A stretch of 64,000 bases of DNA from Macrobrachium rosenbergii (lineage: Eukaryota; Arthropoda; Malacostraca; Decapoda; Palaemonidae), in contig NC_089788.1 in NCBI RefSeq assembly GCF_040412425.1, forward strand, positions 61,773,720-61,837,719, read 5' to 3'. The notes under the pieces are model-generated. The model was given only the letters and a program-made list of their open reading frames with translations. It did no database searches and was not told the DNA's origin. A program made the position numbers and the translations under genes. The stretch's first letter is position 1. Every line of letters begins with the position of its first letter. Below are positions 21,190 to 32,419 of the stretch, piece by piece.

Positions 21190-21810
21190 TGATGCCAGTG
21201 CATCTTGCGTCCTGAGCTAACTCCACGTCTTGGCTTCCAATATCTTGAAGCCTGACGCCCTGACGTCCAATGCCTTGACGCTTGACGTCTTGGGTTCATT
21301 GACGCTTGTCATCATGGTATTTCACTCCTAGATGCTTGACGCCACTGCATCCAGCGTCTAGAGTTTCATTCACTACGTTCAGCGTCTTAAACTTCTGGAC
21401 GTCTAGAAGCTTTAGTTGGACGTCTATTATCCTTCTTCTGTTTTCCTGGTTGTCACGCTTGCAGCTGGGAAGACAAAGTCTGCTGCATATTTTATAGTAA
21501 AGCTATATGCGGGGCTTCCTGCTGTTGGGGACAGGCTGGGGAAGCCTCAACTACGGCAATTATTTCCTTCTCATCGTCAATAATGGACCGTGGAGGGGTT
21601 CCGCAGACGAGTACCAATCCGAAGGAGGAAGAGGAGGATGTACGGAAGGCAGCACAGTGTCCGCCACGCTCTTGCAGCCCGGTATCCTGACTGAATAGAA
21701 CTGTCTATGTTTGTTCTTAGTAGGAGAGCTACCCTTGGGGCTGGAAGGGAAGAGCTCCGGCTGCTGCTGTGGCTACAATCTGTAGTCTATGAAGTGTTAT
21801 CATAACGTCC
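21190..21810. other. Gag-like segment inserted within element D RT
   Basis: Between the RT thumb (ending about 21,190) and RT palm (starting about 21,812) lie some 620 bp with no RT similarity. The first part (21,195-21,470) is full of GACGTC/GACGCT/GCGTC words like the Gag minisatellite of D at 23,070-23,312. The second part has GAGGAAGAGGAGGATG and CTGCTGCTGTGGC words typical of low-complexity Gag. The YxDD box and about 150 bp around it are missing. I read this as a replacement or insertion derived from a DIRS Gag region. Confidence 0.6.
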
Positions 21811-22200
21811 CTCAATATTGGGTAACTTGCTCTTGAGAGGTCTCGGCTCCAGAGCCAGACGTCAACCTTGTCTGTTTAGGCCGAAAGAGAGAGACCAAAA
21901 CTATAAAACCTTTCCCGTGGACGAACTTCAGAAAATTCTTGGAGATCGGGTGCATGGGGACGTGAAAATACGCATCCTGGAGGTCCAGTGAGGCCATCCA
22001 GTCATGCTGTCTGACCGCTGCTAGAACCGATTTTGTCGTTTCTATAGCGACCTTTGTTTATTGCACAAAAAAAAAAATTGAGTGCAATCCCGTCTAGCAC
22101 CGGTCTCTAACCCCCAAGTATTTGGGGATCAGGAATAACCGAATGTAGAATCCTGGGGAATTCGGATCCTGAACTCTCTGTCTGGTCTCCTTTTGCAACA
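21811..22200 (-). pseudogene. Element D RT palm
   Basis: MASLDLQDAYFHVPMHPISK followed by NFLKFVHGKGFIVLVSLFRP marks the first catalytic Asp region, equal to A's MVSLDLQDACFHVP and GKVYQFRALCFG. Upstream, out of frame, DNA for FLIPKYLG..RPVLD..LN is visible, with a run of ten A near 22,069-22,078 causing a shift. The palm ends at the foreign segment and lacks YxDD. Confidence 0.82.
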
Positions 22201-23060
22201 TCATAGACACTTGTTGCTGTAGAACCTTTGCCTTGGTTCTGTCGTTGCATTTGGCAGAAAGGTCGAATTGTCTTGTTACTAGAGGGGGGCCTACTCAGGC
22301 TGGACAGTCCGGCTCCTACCGCAGTCTGCAGGAGAAGAAAGGCAGGTCCTTCTTCTTCCCTGTGTAGAGCCTCTTCGCGTTGTCATTCATCTACCCGCCC
22401 TAGAGGAACCTCTATCAGAGGGCCGACCATGAAAGAGCTGAAATACCTGAAACACAGGAACCTCAGCCTTACTCTTTTTAGCGATGAAAGTCGTAGGTAG
22501 GACTTTTCTTGCTGTTTTAGATCTTAAATCTTACGTGGTTTTCTGGGCCAAAGATGAAAAGGCCTCTATACCAAACCTTGAGAGAAGGGGGTGAGAGGAA
22601 AAAAGAGGTATAAATCAATTCTGATTTTGATTGGACGTGACCCCATTAGCCAGGAAAGAGCAAAGATGGGCCCTTTTCTTCAGGAGTCCCGCTGAGAAAG
22701 GTGCAGTTGATTCGTTGGAACTATCTCCGAGTCCTTTATCCATACACGACATCAGATATATGAGGAAAAACAAAGGCTGTCTTTCATTGTTTCTCCTTCG
22801 AAAGTATCCATTCTTCGTAAATGCTGCCCTCTTAGACGCCTTTCACAAGAGTAAATTCTGAAGGCGGGAACGAGGAGCAGTCAGGATAAATTTCTCTGGG
22901 AAAAATTTCCGAAAATATCTTCATAAGCCTTTTCAAGTCTGATAAAAGCTGATGGCCTTTTATATTGTCTTCGTCAGAAATCTCTACAATAGGATTCACA
23001 GAATGTGAGATATTATCATTCTCTTCTTCCGATTTAAGAAGACGGAAGTAGAGACGTCTT
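22201..23060 (-). pseudogene. Element D Gag-like C-terminal region
   Basis: No long open frame survives. Located between RT and the repeat-bearing Gag linker. DNA such as CCTTTATCCATACACGACATC (22,733-22,753) corresponds to A's MDKAVRDGSDE region (CCTTGTCCATACAAGACAAGATG at 6,080), so this is the same Gag domain in decay. Confidence 0.6.
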
Positions 23061-23474
23061 TCAAAATATCATCTTGACGCCTGGCGTCCTGGCGTCCAGT
23101 CTCTTGACGCCTGGCGTGTTGGCGTCCATTTTCTTGAAGCTTAATGTCTTGGCGTCCAGCTTCATGACGCCTGACGTCCTGGCGTCTAACTTCTCGACAC
23201 TTGACGTCCAGGCGTCCAGCTTCTCTACGTCTGACATCCTGGCGTCCAGCTTCTCGACGCTCGACGTCCTGGCGTCCAGCTTCTCGACGCCCGACGTCCT
23301 GGCGTCCATACTTCTAACTTTCGCTGTCCCGTCAAACCTAGAGGTTACTTGAGAACTGGCCGCCTGTGCGACATCGGTCAAAAGCTTCCTCCGGTTGACG
23401 TACAGCAACCAATGGACGAAAAAACACTTTAACCTCGCCTTTCCTATGGCGGTGAGCGTCCTGGGAAACGTCAA
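23061..23474 (-). pseudogene. Element D Gag linker with ten-residue repeats
   Basis: 137 codons. After a short N-terminal part, the frame consists of about eight copies of a ten-residue unit of the type LDARTSSVEK, some with changes such as MDANTPGVKR. The unit is hydrophilic with regular Asp/Lys/Glu, so an extended or helical spacer is possible. Equivalent linkers in A and F have unrelated repeats of other lengths. I cannot assign a function. Confidence 0.65.
23070..23312. repeat. 30-bp minisatellite, about eight copies
   Basis: Unit of the type GACGTCCTGGCGTCCAGCTTCTC with 30-bp period, rich in GACG/GCGTC. It is an exact multiple of three, so it preserves the reading frame of the element D Gag linker. 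Confidence 0.93.
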
Positions 23475-24048
23475 CAGGTACGCTCGAGGGGACGACTGCT
23501 CGGTAGCTAAAGCCTCTTGCCTCCCTTCATCTGTCGACTTTCCTTCTCACAGGGGTTGGTGAGCTTGGAAGAGGTCTAGGACTAGGAGCACAACAGGACC
23601 GAGCGGTCGCACCCTCCACTGCACTTGCACTAACAACATATTAACACTTTTATTTTTTAGATCTCTTATTATCGATCACATATTATCCCTGTCTTCTGAG
23701 AGGGATTTTACCTGTTGGGCCAGTGTCTGAATGGCAGCCAACAAATCATTAAGTATTGGGTCCTTACCTGTTTCAGTAGGGGGTTCAGAGACTACCACTA
23801 CAGGAGAAGGATCAATAGGATAGTTATCAAGGGGAAAAGAATTAACTATTCCCTGGTTATAACAAGAAGAGTGAGAAACAGTACTCTTGGCTCTTCTGAG
23901 CCGGTCTTTCATTCCCGTTCTTCAGACATACTAAGTGGGGATCCAAGGAGACTTTAGCAAGCCGCTTGCATCTCCACACATACATTTTCACACTCGATGA
24001 AGTCAGATATGTTATAAGAAAATCCAAAAGCGAACAAGCGAAAGCCAA
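23475..24048 (-). pseudogene. Element D Gag N terminus, Cys-rich domain
   Basis: Two frames. 23,857-24,048 has VYVW-like WRCKRLAKVSLDPHLVCLKN, matching A's KVRLPKAAVDPHTICSNC. 23,676-23,912 has MKDRLRRAKSTVSHSSC and a C-terminal helix NDLLAAIQTLAQQVKSLSED, matching A's post-domain coiled coil. Several of the later Cys of the domain appear deleted, since the DPH..C part runs almost directly into the RLRRAK helix. Confidence 0.7.
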
Positions 24049-24131
24049 GCCAAAGTGTACTTCACCAAAATAAGTTGCGAAAAAACACAGGCTACGAGCG
24101 AAATTCCATCGATGTTACCGACACAGCGGCA

Positions 24132-24296
24132 GGGAAGATCTGAGGAATAGTTGGAATGGTTCCAGGTACCTGGGTAGAGGGCGCACAGGTGGTTCACCTG
24201 ACTACCGATCGGCGATTGCCGCGAGTTTTTGAAATTCTGCCGTGACGTCAGGGACTTAAGCTATATATATAACTACCAGGTAAGTTAGATGTTTAA
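24132..24296. repeat. Element D ITR (5' side)
   Basis: Partner of 17,896-18,056. Its outer edge AGCTATATATATAACTACCAGGTAAGTTAG again puts a splice-donor-like AGGTAAGT facing outward. Confidence 0.95.
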
Positions 24297-24302
24297 AAAA
24301 TA

Positions 24303-25500
24303 AGGTTTCCTAACCTATATTCATATGATTTTAGTAAGTAAAAACTGTAGTATTAAGTTATCATATGCATATTGTTTCTTACCAACAGAATCAACAAAAC
24401 ATTAATAAAGAAGTTATTTACCATATTTATATTTATCAAAATATGTATTATACAATCAGCCATTTACTACGATCGAATGTTTCGTCTGCTGCTGAAAACT
24501 TCCATAGGTTTACAATGATTGCAACACATTCATTTGTAAACATTGTTTCTTACTGGCAGAATCAACAAAAACATTAATAAAGATGTTACCCTACGGTAAT
24601 ATATGTTATATATATCCAATATATGTTATAAAGTCTATGCAATCAAGCTCTGGATTTTACATCGTTTCATCACTGCAGCTGAAAGCTGCCTCTGGCTTGA
24701 TATGAATAAAATTAGGTGGCAGCACCATCAAGTTTTAGTAAAAAGTCAGATGACGTTGATGTACAGTTCTTTAGCATATTCTATAACTTGAAGTTTGTTG
24801 AATAGTGTAACTTTGAACTTTGCTTCCCAATCCATATTTTCAGGGTAAAATCCAATAAATAAAAATTTTTTCCTAAAACTGAACAAAGCCATGTTATTAT
24901 TCTTAAAAGAGAATGCTAGCATGAGTTACGAAGTATCAACTCAACGAAGCCTTGTTATTATGCCTAAAGAGAATGGTAGCAGGAATTGTCAACCACCAAT
25001 TGATCGGAGCCATGTTGTTATCGTAAAGAGAATGTTAGCAGGAATTGCCAACTACAACTGAACGAACCTTGTTATCCGTAAAGCCCTCGAGATAATCACC
25101 AATAGGTGGCAGCACATACTGTAAGTCTGTAAATTTGGAATGCGCGATCCGCTGTAGACGATTTATAATATTAACACATTTTAATGAAAATATCAATAAT
25201 AACAACGTAGATATTGATTATAATACTAGCAGTAGTAATTGCGGTGATGGTAAGTGTGATAATGATAAATAATTATAATAAACTTTGGTTTTAATAGGTT
25301 ATTAGGATAACACCGAATGTTAGGCTAGGCTACAACATCTATGTGACGTTTCATGTATAATTTCAGCCAAAATATTCTTAAATTTTGAGCCTACATTATG
25401 TACATAGGACGCAGGGGATTTTTAGGCCATTTTTTATTAAAAAAGTCACACTTATCATGTGGTGGCAGGTCAGTTTCAATCTTCTAAATAAGACTTAATT
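24303..25500. other. Non-coding stretch with short direct repeats
   Basis: ATTGTTTCTTAC..CAGAATCAACAAAA.CATTAATAAAG occurs at 24,371 and 24,542 (171-bp offset). A minisatellite follows at 24,885. No gene seen. Confidence 0.6.
24885..25085. repeat. 60-bp minisatellite, about three copies
   Basis: AGCCATGTTATTAT.. recurs at about 24,888, 24,949, 25,009 and partly at 25,067. Each is followed by TAAAGAGAATG.TAGCA and GGAATTG.CAAC. Copies are about 80-90 percent alike. Confidence 0.85.
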
Positions 25501-25549
25501 TTGGAAGCAGAAACCTATTTCATACAAGAGAAAGGGGTGGCACTCTCTT

Positions 25550-27470
25550 ACACCCTGGTATCAAAAAATCAGCAGCCCAGAAACAGAAGCCTCCTATGGA
25601 AGTAACACATTTTCACTGACACTGAGGCAGTGGAAGGTGAATAACTCCTTGCAGGTGGGAGAAAAGCCAACATAAAAAAAAACCTGGAAGGAAAGATAAG
25701 CCAGTCTGATCTGCTACTGAGACAGTTGCAATCAGTGAATGATCTGCCTGTCTAGAAGGAGAATACTATGCCAACTGTCAGTACTGAATAGAGGTGAATG
25801 AGTGATCTTCAAAGTGGCTAGAATGACCACAATGCTGCCCCAGATACTGGGAATCCAAAGATGGCACAAAAGAGCATTACTCAACCAGTTAAAAAAACCT
25901 AAGCTAGAATGCTAGAGGAGGGAAGATTCGCAACAAAGTCTTCACGGAACAAGACAAAAATGCTAATGCCTGAAGAGGAATGAGAGAGGTACCCCTGTGG
26001 CCCAACACAACCTGAAGGGCTACCAATGGTCAATGCTTGAAGGAACACACAGAACAATACAAGCCCCTAGTTTTTCAATCTGCACAAGAAACTTTTACTG
26101 TCTTACTAGGCATCAAAAATTTATGAGCACCTAAAAGAACATGAGTACAAAATTTGTGATTCACACCAAACTGTTGCTACCTGAACCTCCAGCAAAATCA
26201 GACAAATGGAGTGAAAATGAACTGCATATCCAGACCGCCTGGATGACCAAGAAGACAAATGCGAGCACCTGGTGCCAGGAGAGGTTTAACTGGTTGCATA
26301 GATGAGAACACCAAAAACATCTAAAGGAACCATGAAAAGATCCTGTGTTATTTAGAGTACACTAAATAGTAAGGCCTTGAGACAAAATGGAATATTATCT
26401 AGCAAACAAGTATATCATCACCTAGCATTCCTACCTCCTGCCTACCTGTACTTTGCTTGATTTTGCCATGTGCAGCTTTCACCACCAACCTGTATATGAC
26501 ACAGGCTGGCCAGGGAAAGAAATGACAATTGCAAACCACTTCCTCCAGTGACATAATCTGCTTCCTGTTCACCTCCAACAGAGGGAGTAAGCACAGGATG
26601 TGGAACATATGGCTAACAGGGATGGCAGAGGATTAGATGCTGCATGGGGGGAACCCAAAAAAAGAATAACTAAACTGGACCAAGTAAAGCAGCAAGTGTC
26701 AAGGAAGTGACCTCCATAAACTTTTCAAGCATAGCTCTAAGACTAGGTACACTGGCTGCTAATTTGCCCAACCCTATCTCCTGAATGATACAGGGAGCTT
26801 TGAGAGGAAAAGAAATATTTTTTGAAGGAGAAGAATTACTATGTAAACAGGAAGAGAAATCCACTACTATCTGACATGATAGAGAAAGATGAAAACTAAA
26901 TCTTCACTTCCCCTTGTGTTTGAAGAACCTTTTTAATTTAAATCTTTTAGATTCTTATCTGCTTCTCTCTTCTTCTTATACTTTAAATAAAAATTCAGTC
27001 TCATATGGCCAATCAATACAATGATCAAAGCAACTGTAAAAGAGCAATCCTCGTTCCTACATTGAACACACACGTTGTGACTTTCATGAACTAGTGAGAA
27101 AAGCAGGGTATCACACCCCCCTACCTTACAGACTTGATAAGATCTGCCTTTATCCTCTCTGGATAACATCTTAAAATAATGATAAAAACTATCCTCGGGG
27201 CTGTGTAAACTCCAGAAAACAATCTAATCCCAGAATGCAGAACGGGGAAAAACATTGTCAATATGTCTCGCAGACTGATGACAGAGAAAAACTGAATGAA
27301 AAACAATCACGTTCAGGTCAGATGGTTCTTCAGAAAGGATGGATCAATAGGTAGTGCAACCTAAATGATCCTGTTAATTATTTTTAGTTTTCACGCTCTT
27401 ATCATCCTCCCACCGACGCAGGGAATACAGCTATCATAATAGATAAGTAGAATTCATTTAAAAAAATATA
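25550..27470 (-). mobile_element. DIRS-like fragment E (Gag plus 5' ITR)
   Basis: An eroded 5' portion of a minus-strand element. The Cys-rich Gag domain is at 26,933-27,169. To its right, GGTCAGATGGTTCTTCAGAA (27,316) and GAATACAGCTATCATAATAG (27,424) resemble the ITR and outer end of element A (GAATACAGCTATATATATATATC). The leftward extent is uncertain; low-complexity Gag-like DNA continues to about 25,550. No RT or YR is seen. Confidence 0.55.
26933..27169 (-). pseudogene. Fragment E Gag Cys-rich domain
   Basis: 78 codons with SYQVCKVGGCDTLLFSLVHE and SHNVCVQCRNEDCSFTVAL. This matches A's YRACVMSECKVRLPKAAVDPH and TICSNCRKHIC in spacing. The later CDEC part reads in another frame, and the DPH is degraded to ESH. 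Confidence 0.65.
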
Positions 27471-28860
27471 GTTAAATTTTATAAATTATACTGTTTCTAG
27501 TTATATTTACAAAAAATAGACATACCCACACACAAGAAACTAAAAGCAGAACACAAATCATATTTAAAATACATGTAGCACAACAAATGATATAACAGTG
27601 CATTAGCTAATCCAGTAAAATAAGACAAGATATTTAACAACTCTAGCATAGTCCTCTTCTAATATAACACAAGTCACACATCAAACTTACTTGGAAGAAA
27701 TGGGGTGTCTAAACCTTAAAGCTGATCAACAGCTAAAGGTTAAACGATGAATGACAAGAGACAGAAAATGTCATCTGCAGATGATATCCCACATCCCTTT
27801 CTGCTCAGGAATTTATAAACTTTCAGATAATCCAAAGGCCACCCGGCATAGTTTCACACATCCCATCCCTGAAAAAAATAATTCAAAGTACCATATGGAT
27901 TAACTAAATAAATGCGATACTTCAGGAAGACACAAAGTGAGCACTATTGTTCATATAAATTCACTAATTAATTACCTTTAGCCCTGAAGGCCATTTTATC
28001 ATTCAACTCTTTAGTGTGCTGTACAGTATGTTATCACCTTTCTAACAGGACAGTGTGTAAATAACTGAACAGGTCTGAGCACAATTTTGTGAAAAGTCAT
28101 TATAATCTGGATTCACGATTTCTTAAAACTGTACTGCCTTCTGTGTATATTTTGAGGAGATAGCATAAAAACATAAATAGCAGTATTTGGCTGACTGTGT
28201 TAATCTCCACATAGTATTGTTCTTCATTGGAGGAGATCCTAGACTCTCTCACAGATGCAACTGCTGTTGGCCCAGCGTTCGAAACTCTCGGACCAACCAA
28301 TGAAGAATTAGAAGAATTTATTTCTGGTGACAAAATTTATTTCTCATCATAATGTGGTTAGGATTCCACAATAAGCTGTAGGTACCGTTGCTAGAAGAGC
28401 CACGTGAAATAAATCTAAGGACAAACTTGCCAGCCCTAGGAGAGCTGTTAATCAGCTCAGTGGTCTGCAAAACTATGATATACTTAACTTTTCCTCATAG
28501 TATCCAGAATTGTACATTACGCTAAGTATCTGGGAGTAAGTGCTACCTGCACTGATAAAACTACTGTACTGTATACAATTTCTGATTAATCTATTTGATT
28601 TTCACCATTCAAGGGTGTTTTCCAATCAAAAACTCATGAAAAATATTTATGTGCTATCAGTATACTATGCTACCCGACCAACAATCCTACTACTAGTGGA
28701 AGAGTGCAAAGGTCTCCAAAAATAACCTTGGAACACCAAATATGTTAAGTTTCAGCTCACCAAAAATTTTATCAAATTCACTTTTCTGCTGTAAACCACA
28801 CTGGCACTGACAAAGACTGAGACAGCAAAAACCTAACACCTAAATTTTAAAAATCAAAAC
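27471..28860. other. AT-rich non-coding stretch
   Basis: Short open frames only (77 and 61 codons), without recognisable domains. I see nothing else. Confidence 0.5.
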
Positions 28861-28879
28861 ATGACATTTTATTCTAAAA

Positions 28880-29047
28880 TGATGTTTAACACATACTCTA
28901 CCTGTTAGTTACATATATAGCTTTAGTCTTTGGAGTCACGGCAAAATTTCAAAGCCTCTGCGGGCAAACGCAGTCCGTATCGGGTGATCGCCCTTACCTG
29001 CCCTCTGTCGGGTACTAGGAACTATTCAACATGCTTCAGAATAATTT
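28880..29047. repeat. Element F ITR (3' side)
   Basis: Reverse complement of 35,114-35,280 with scattered mismatches, inner end CATGCTTCAGAATAATTT. The GCAAACGCAGTCC block on this side differs from the other arm (GGACTGGCGCTGCC). Confidence 0.92.
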
Positions 29048-29087
29048 GCCTACCTGTCCCGTGGGGAGGAGGGTGGAGCTTTAACTA

Positions 29088-29172
29088 TATGTAACTAACA
29101 GGTAAGTATGTGTTAAACATTATTTTAGAATAAAAATGTCATTTTAACTTCAACCTGTTAGTTACATATAGC
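29088..29172. repeat. Element F ICR
   Basis: ATATGTAACTAACAGGTAAG.. through AATGTCAT is the reverse complement of 28,861-28,915. AACCTGTTAGTTACATATAG.. is the reverse complement of 35,247-35,265. Confidence 0.88.
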
Positions 29173-29600
29173 TGATTGACACCTTTGATGAGGTGGGGCA
29201 ATGACAGCTAAAAGAGTTGTTGGAAACATTAAGGTTATTAATGTAGAAAATTTCTTAGTTCCTCACCTGCTAAGGTAGCTGATTCCACAGTTACTGCCTC
29301 AGTAACCTGCTATCCTCAGAGCAACCGCTGGGTATAATGACCTGGTCGCAGATTGCTTAAGCTGGGTATCAGTCACCTAGGACATGGCGTGACAATACCA
29401 CAAGTATGCCCCTGCTCAGGCGCAATTACAAACATCATGAATTACAAAGGGTCACCCAACACCAAAGAAAAATATAACCATAAAAACCAAAACCAACTGT
29501 GGGGTAAAACTAACCAACACTTACCCTCACAGACAACCATAAAAACCTTCACACTCCAAAAACAAGTAAGTAAGGTAGGTTAATCCTCCTTTACCCTTTA
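29173..29600. other. Element F 3' non-coding region
   Basis: The interval between ICR and YR. No copy of the triplicated unit found in D. Confidence 0.5.
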
Positions 29601-30824
29601 CCATACCGTGCCAGATACAACAAAGGGCCCTAACGTGCTGCACTCGTCAAACACTGTCTGCACTTGGAGAGAGATAATGCAAAGCAAATACAGACTTACA
29701 CCTCCAGTAGGTTGCTTGCACAATATCTTGAAGGGAGGTTCCTTTATAAGCGAGAGAAGTAGAGATAGCCCTCACTTCATGAGCCTTCACTTTACACATT
29801 TTCAAATCATTCTCTGAAATATTGGGTGAGCTTCAGAAATCAGATCTCTAATAAAAAAAGGACATGGCATTCTTGGACATTGGTCTAAGAGGGTTCCTGA
29901 CCAACACCATAAGGAATCTGAAGGACCCCTAATATCTTTAGTCCTTCGCAAATAATATTTCAAGGCTCTGACTGGGCAGAGGAACCTCTCCTGCTCAATT
30001 ACCTACCAATTCCGACAGACTCTGGAATCTCAAAAGAGCGAGGCCACAAATGCGAAGGGGTCTCTGTTCTTGGCCATAAAAAACAGTTTGAAAGAACAAA
30101 TTGCTTTTGAAGCAGAGAATCCTACTCTCTTATCCAAGGCGTGGATCTCACTGATTCTCTTAGCTGTAGCTAACAAAACTAAAAAGAGGTTTTCCTCGTA
30201 AGATCTCTTAAAGAAGCAGAATCCATTGGTTCAAATTTCTCAGACATAAGCCACTTCAGGACTACATCAAGATTCCACGAAACAACTTAGCATCTGACCT
30301 CTTAGAGTACCGAAGGATTTAATAAGGTCCGTTATATCTTGGTTATTAGAGATATCAAACCTCTGTGACGAAAAAAAGTAGCCAGCATGCTCTGATAACC
30401 TTTAAGTGTGGATACAGAAAGGTTCTTATTCCCGAGGAACAAAACAAAATCCAAATCTGCGTCACGAGGTTCTGGAAGAGGAAATGTCATGATCTTTGCA
30501 CCATGAACGAAAACATATTCACTTGGACTCATAGACCTTGATCGAAGATGGTCTTCTGGCTCTAGCGATGGATTGAGCCGCTTTCTTGAAAATCCTTTGC
30601 TTCTGAGTAGGCGTTCGATAGTCTGAGCAGATTAGCCGAAGACTTGACAGGTTTTCGTGAAATCTCCTGAAGTGGGGCTGTCTGAGTAAATCTACTCTGT
30701 TTGGAAGGCTCCTCGGGAAGTCGATCAAGAGATCCATGAGAACTGGGAACCAATCCCTGGAAGGCCAGAAGGGGGCTATCAACGTCATCCTGGTGTTGGA
30801 GTGGTGCTGAAATTTCCTCAACAC
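29601..30824 (-). pseudogene. Element F tyrosine recombinase, broken
   Basis: The N-terminal DNA-binding part is the best kept: ARARRPSSIKVYESK and LNRVDLLRQPHF-like linker residues (30,519-30,824) and FVLFLGNKNLSVSTLKGYQS (30,332-30,532). The catalytic half is scattered in short frames: DNA for LATAKRISEIHALD near 30,150 and KVKAHEVRA near 29,790 can be read on the minus strand. The Tyr segment near 29,620-29,700 is poorly preserved. More eroded than the YR of A. Confidence 0.8.
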
Positions 30825-30861
30825 CGCACTAACATCTTGAGCGGCGGGAAGGCGTAAAGGT

Positions 30862-31131
30862 CTAGACCGACCAATTCAGTAGCATTGCGTCCGTCTGGAA
30901 GGCTGCTTGGTCCGGGACAGGAGAGCAGAAGATTGGGAGCCTGTTCGACTTGTTCGTCCACAACAGGTCTACCAGAGGTTGACCCCAAAGTCTCCACAGC
31001 GACTTGCACACTTCTAGTTGCAAAATCCACTCTGTGGACAGAACCTGGTACTTCCTGCTCAGGAGTCCGCTCTCGTTGAGGGCTCCTGAATGAATCTCGT
31101 TAGGAGCAGAATCTTGTGCTTTTCTGCCCAC
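30862..31131 (-). pseudogene. Element F methyltransferase-like region
   Basis: 89 codons: TEWILQLEVCKSLWRLWGQP, LVDLLWTNKSNRLPIFCSPV and TDAMLLNWS, followed in another frame by LDLYAFPPLKML. The DLFAT of A is degraded to DLLWT and the xPPF box to FPPL, so activity is improbable. Confidence 0.75.
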
Positions 31132-31328
31132 AAAGGAGGTCTCTTGCTACCTCGCTGAGGGAGTAAGAATGAGTGCCCCTGTTTCTTTATATAAGACAAC
31201 GCTGTGGTGCTGTCTGAATGAACCAGAACTGTTTGTCCCTGTACAAAGGTAGGAAGTGTATCGAGACTCAGGTGGATTGCTTTCAACTCCTTCTTGTTGA
31301 TGTGCCATTCTTTTCTGTCGCATTCCAC
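31059..31328 (-). pseudogene. Element F RNase H
   Basis: 89 codons with EWHINKKELKAIHLSLDTL (catalytic Glu helix) and TVLVHSDSTTALSYIKKQGH (catalytic Asp strand), then HKILLLTRFIQEPSTRADS. The first catalytic Asp (D-A-S) lies upstream in another frame near 31,385, where DNA for a SDESGWGA-like block is visible. Confidence 0.82.
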
Positions 31329-31344
31329 AAACCTGAAATTTCTT

Positions 31345-32337
31345 TTACCCCCAACGTTCGCTCCCCATCCTACTTCTGACGAGTCTGCAAACAGTTAAAA
31401 GTTCGGGTTCGAAACGGAAAAAAAAAGAGAGACCTTTCTCTAATTTTCTTGATCTAACCACCACCTTAGATCCTCCTTGATAAGGTCCGAGATTGGAAAG
31501 GAGAAGGAGTCTGGAAACGTTTTCCTGTTCCATTGCTCCCTGAGGTAGAATTGAAGGGGCCTCATGTGAAGTCTCCCCAGGAGACAAACTTTCTATTGAC
31601 GCCAGAGTTCCCAGGAGGCTCATCAAGCCTTTGCGAACAGGTATCCATATCCAGAAAGTTCTGGACTTTTGCGAGACAGTCCGAGATTCTTTGATCTGAC
31701 AGGAAAAGCCAGAAAGGAACTGTTTCCAGTCTCACTCCTAAATAGATCCTGGATTGTGAGGAGATAGGTGAGACTTCTTCCAATTGATTAAGTCTAGCTT
31801 CTGTGTCAAGTCGAGAGTTACTTTCAAATCCTCCAAGCACTGAGACTGAGACTGGGAAGAAGGAGCCAATCGTCTAGATAGAGAGAGATCTTTATTCCTC
31901 TGAGATGAAGAGCTTTGGCAACAGTGGACATAACTCTTGTGAATACTTGAGGGCTGTGGACAGACCAAGGCACAGAGTCCTGAACTGATAAGTCTTCTCC
32001 TGGAAAAAAACATAAAAAAACCTGGGCCGGGATGGATCGGAATGTGAAAATAAGCGTCCTGCAGATCTATTGAGACCATCCAATCCCCTGACGAAGAGAA
32101 TTGAGGGCGGATTGCGTCATCTCCATCGAAAACTGGTTTCTCCACGAAAAGGTTGAGAGAACTCACGTCCAGGACTGGTCTCCAGCCGCCTGAGGCCTTT
32201 GGAACAAGAAAAGGTGGTTGTAAAAGCCTGGAGAGTTGACTTCTTCCACGATCTCTAAACGCTCCTTTTAAAAGCATGGAGTCTACTTCCGCACTCAGAA
32301 CCGAGCATTTCTCTAAGTTGCTGGAATATGCTGTCAA
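31345..32337 (-). pseudogene. Element F reverse transcriptase, frameshifted
   Basis: 31,738-32,337 gives PPFLVPKASGGWRPVLDVSS, LNLF and WMVSIDLQDAYFHIPIHPGP, with the first catalytic Asp. The palm continues in a different frame (KTYQFRTLCLGLSTA), and DNA for a YLDDW box lies near 31,875. The thumb (YLGVRLETVPFWLFLS, 31,562-31,840) and LMSLLGTLASIE (31,345-31,626) follow. All RT catalytic motifs are recognisable, but at least three frame changes separate them. Confidence 0.85.
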
Positions 32338-32419
32338 AGCTAAAGGTTCTGTTGCAGAGAGGGCCTCTTGAGGAAGGGGATAGAATATCCTTCCTTTAGC
32401 ACAAGACGTGGTCCACTGG

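Larger units (their letters stand above)
17870..24302 (-). mobile_element. DIRS-like retrotransposon D, both ends present
   Basis: A 6.4-kb minus-strand element. ITRs lie at 17,896-18,056 and 24,132-24,296, and an ICR at 18,104-18,193 repeats both outer ends. Order leftward from about 24,050: Gag, RT, RNase H, methyltransferase-like, YR, then a non-coding 3' region enlarged by a tandem triplication. RT is interrupted by Gag-like repeats and has lost its YxDD box. Nearly all genes carry frameshifts. The terminal wording (ACTTACCTGGTAG, TGACGTCA, GCCGTGACG) is close to F and related to A. Confidence 0.92.
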
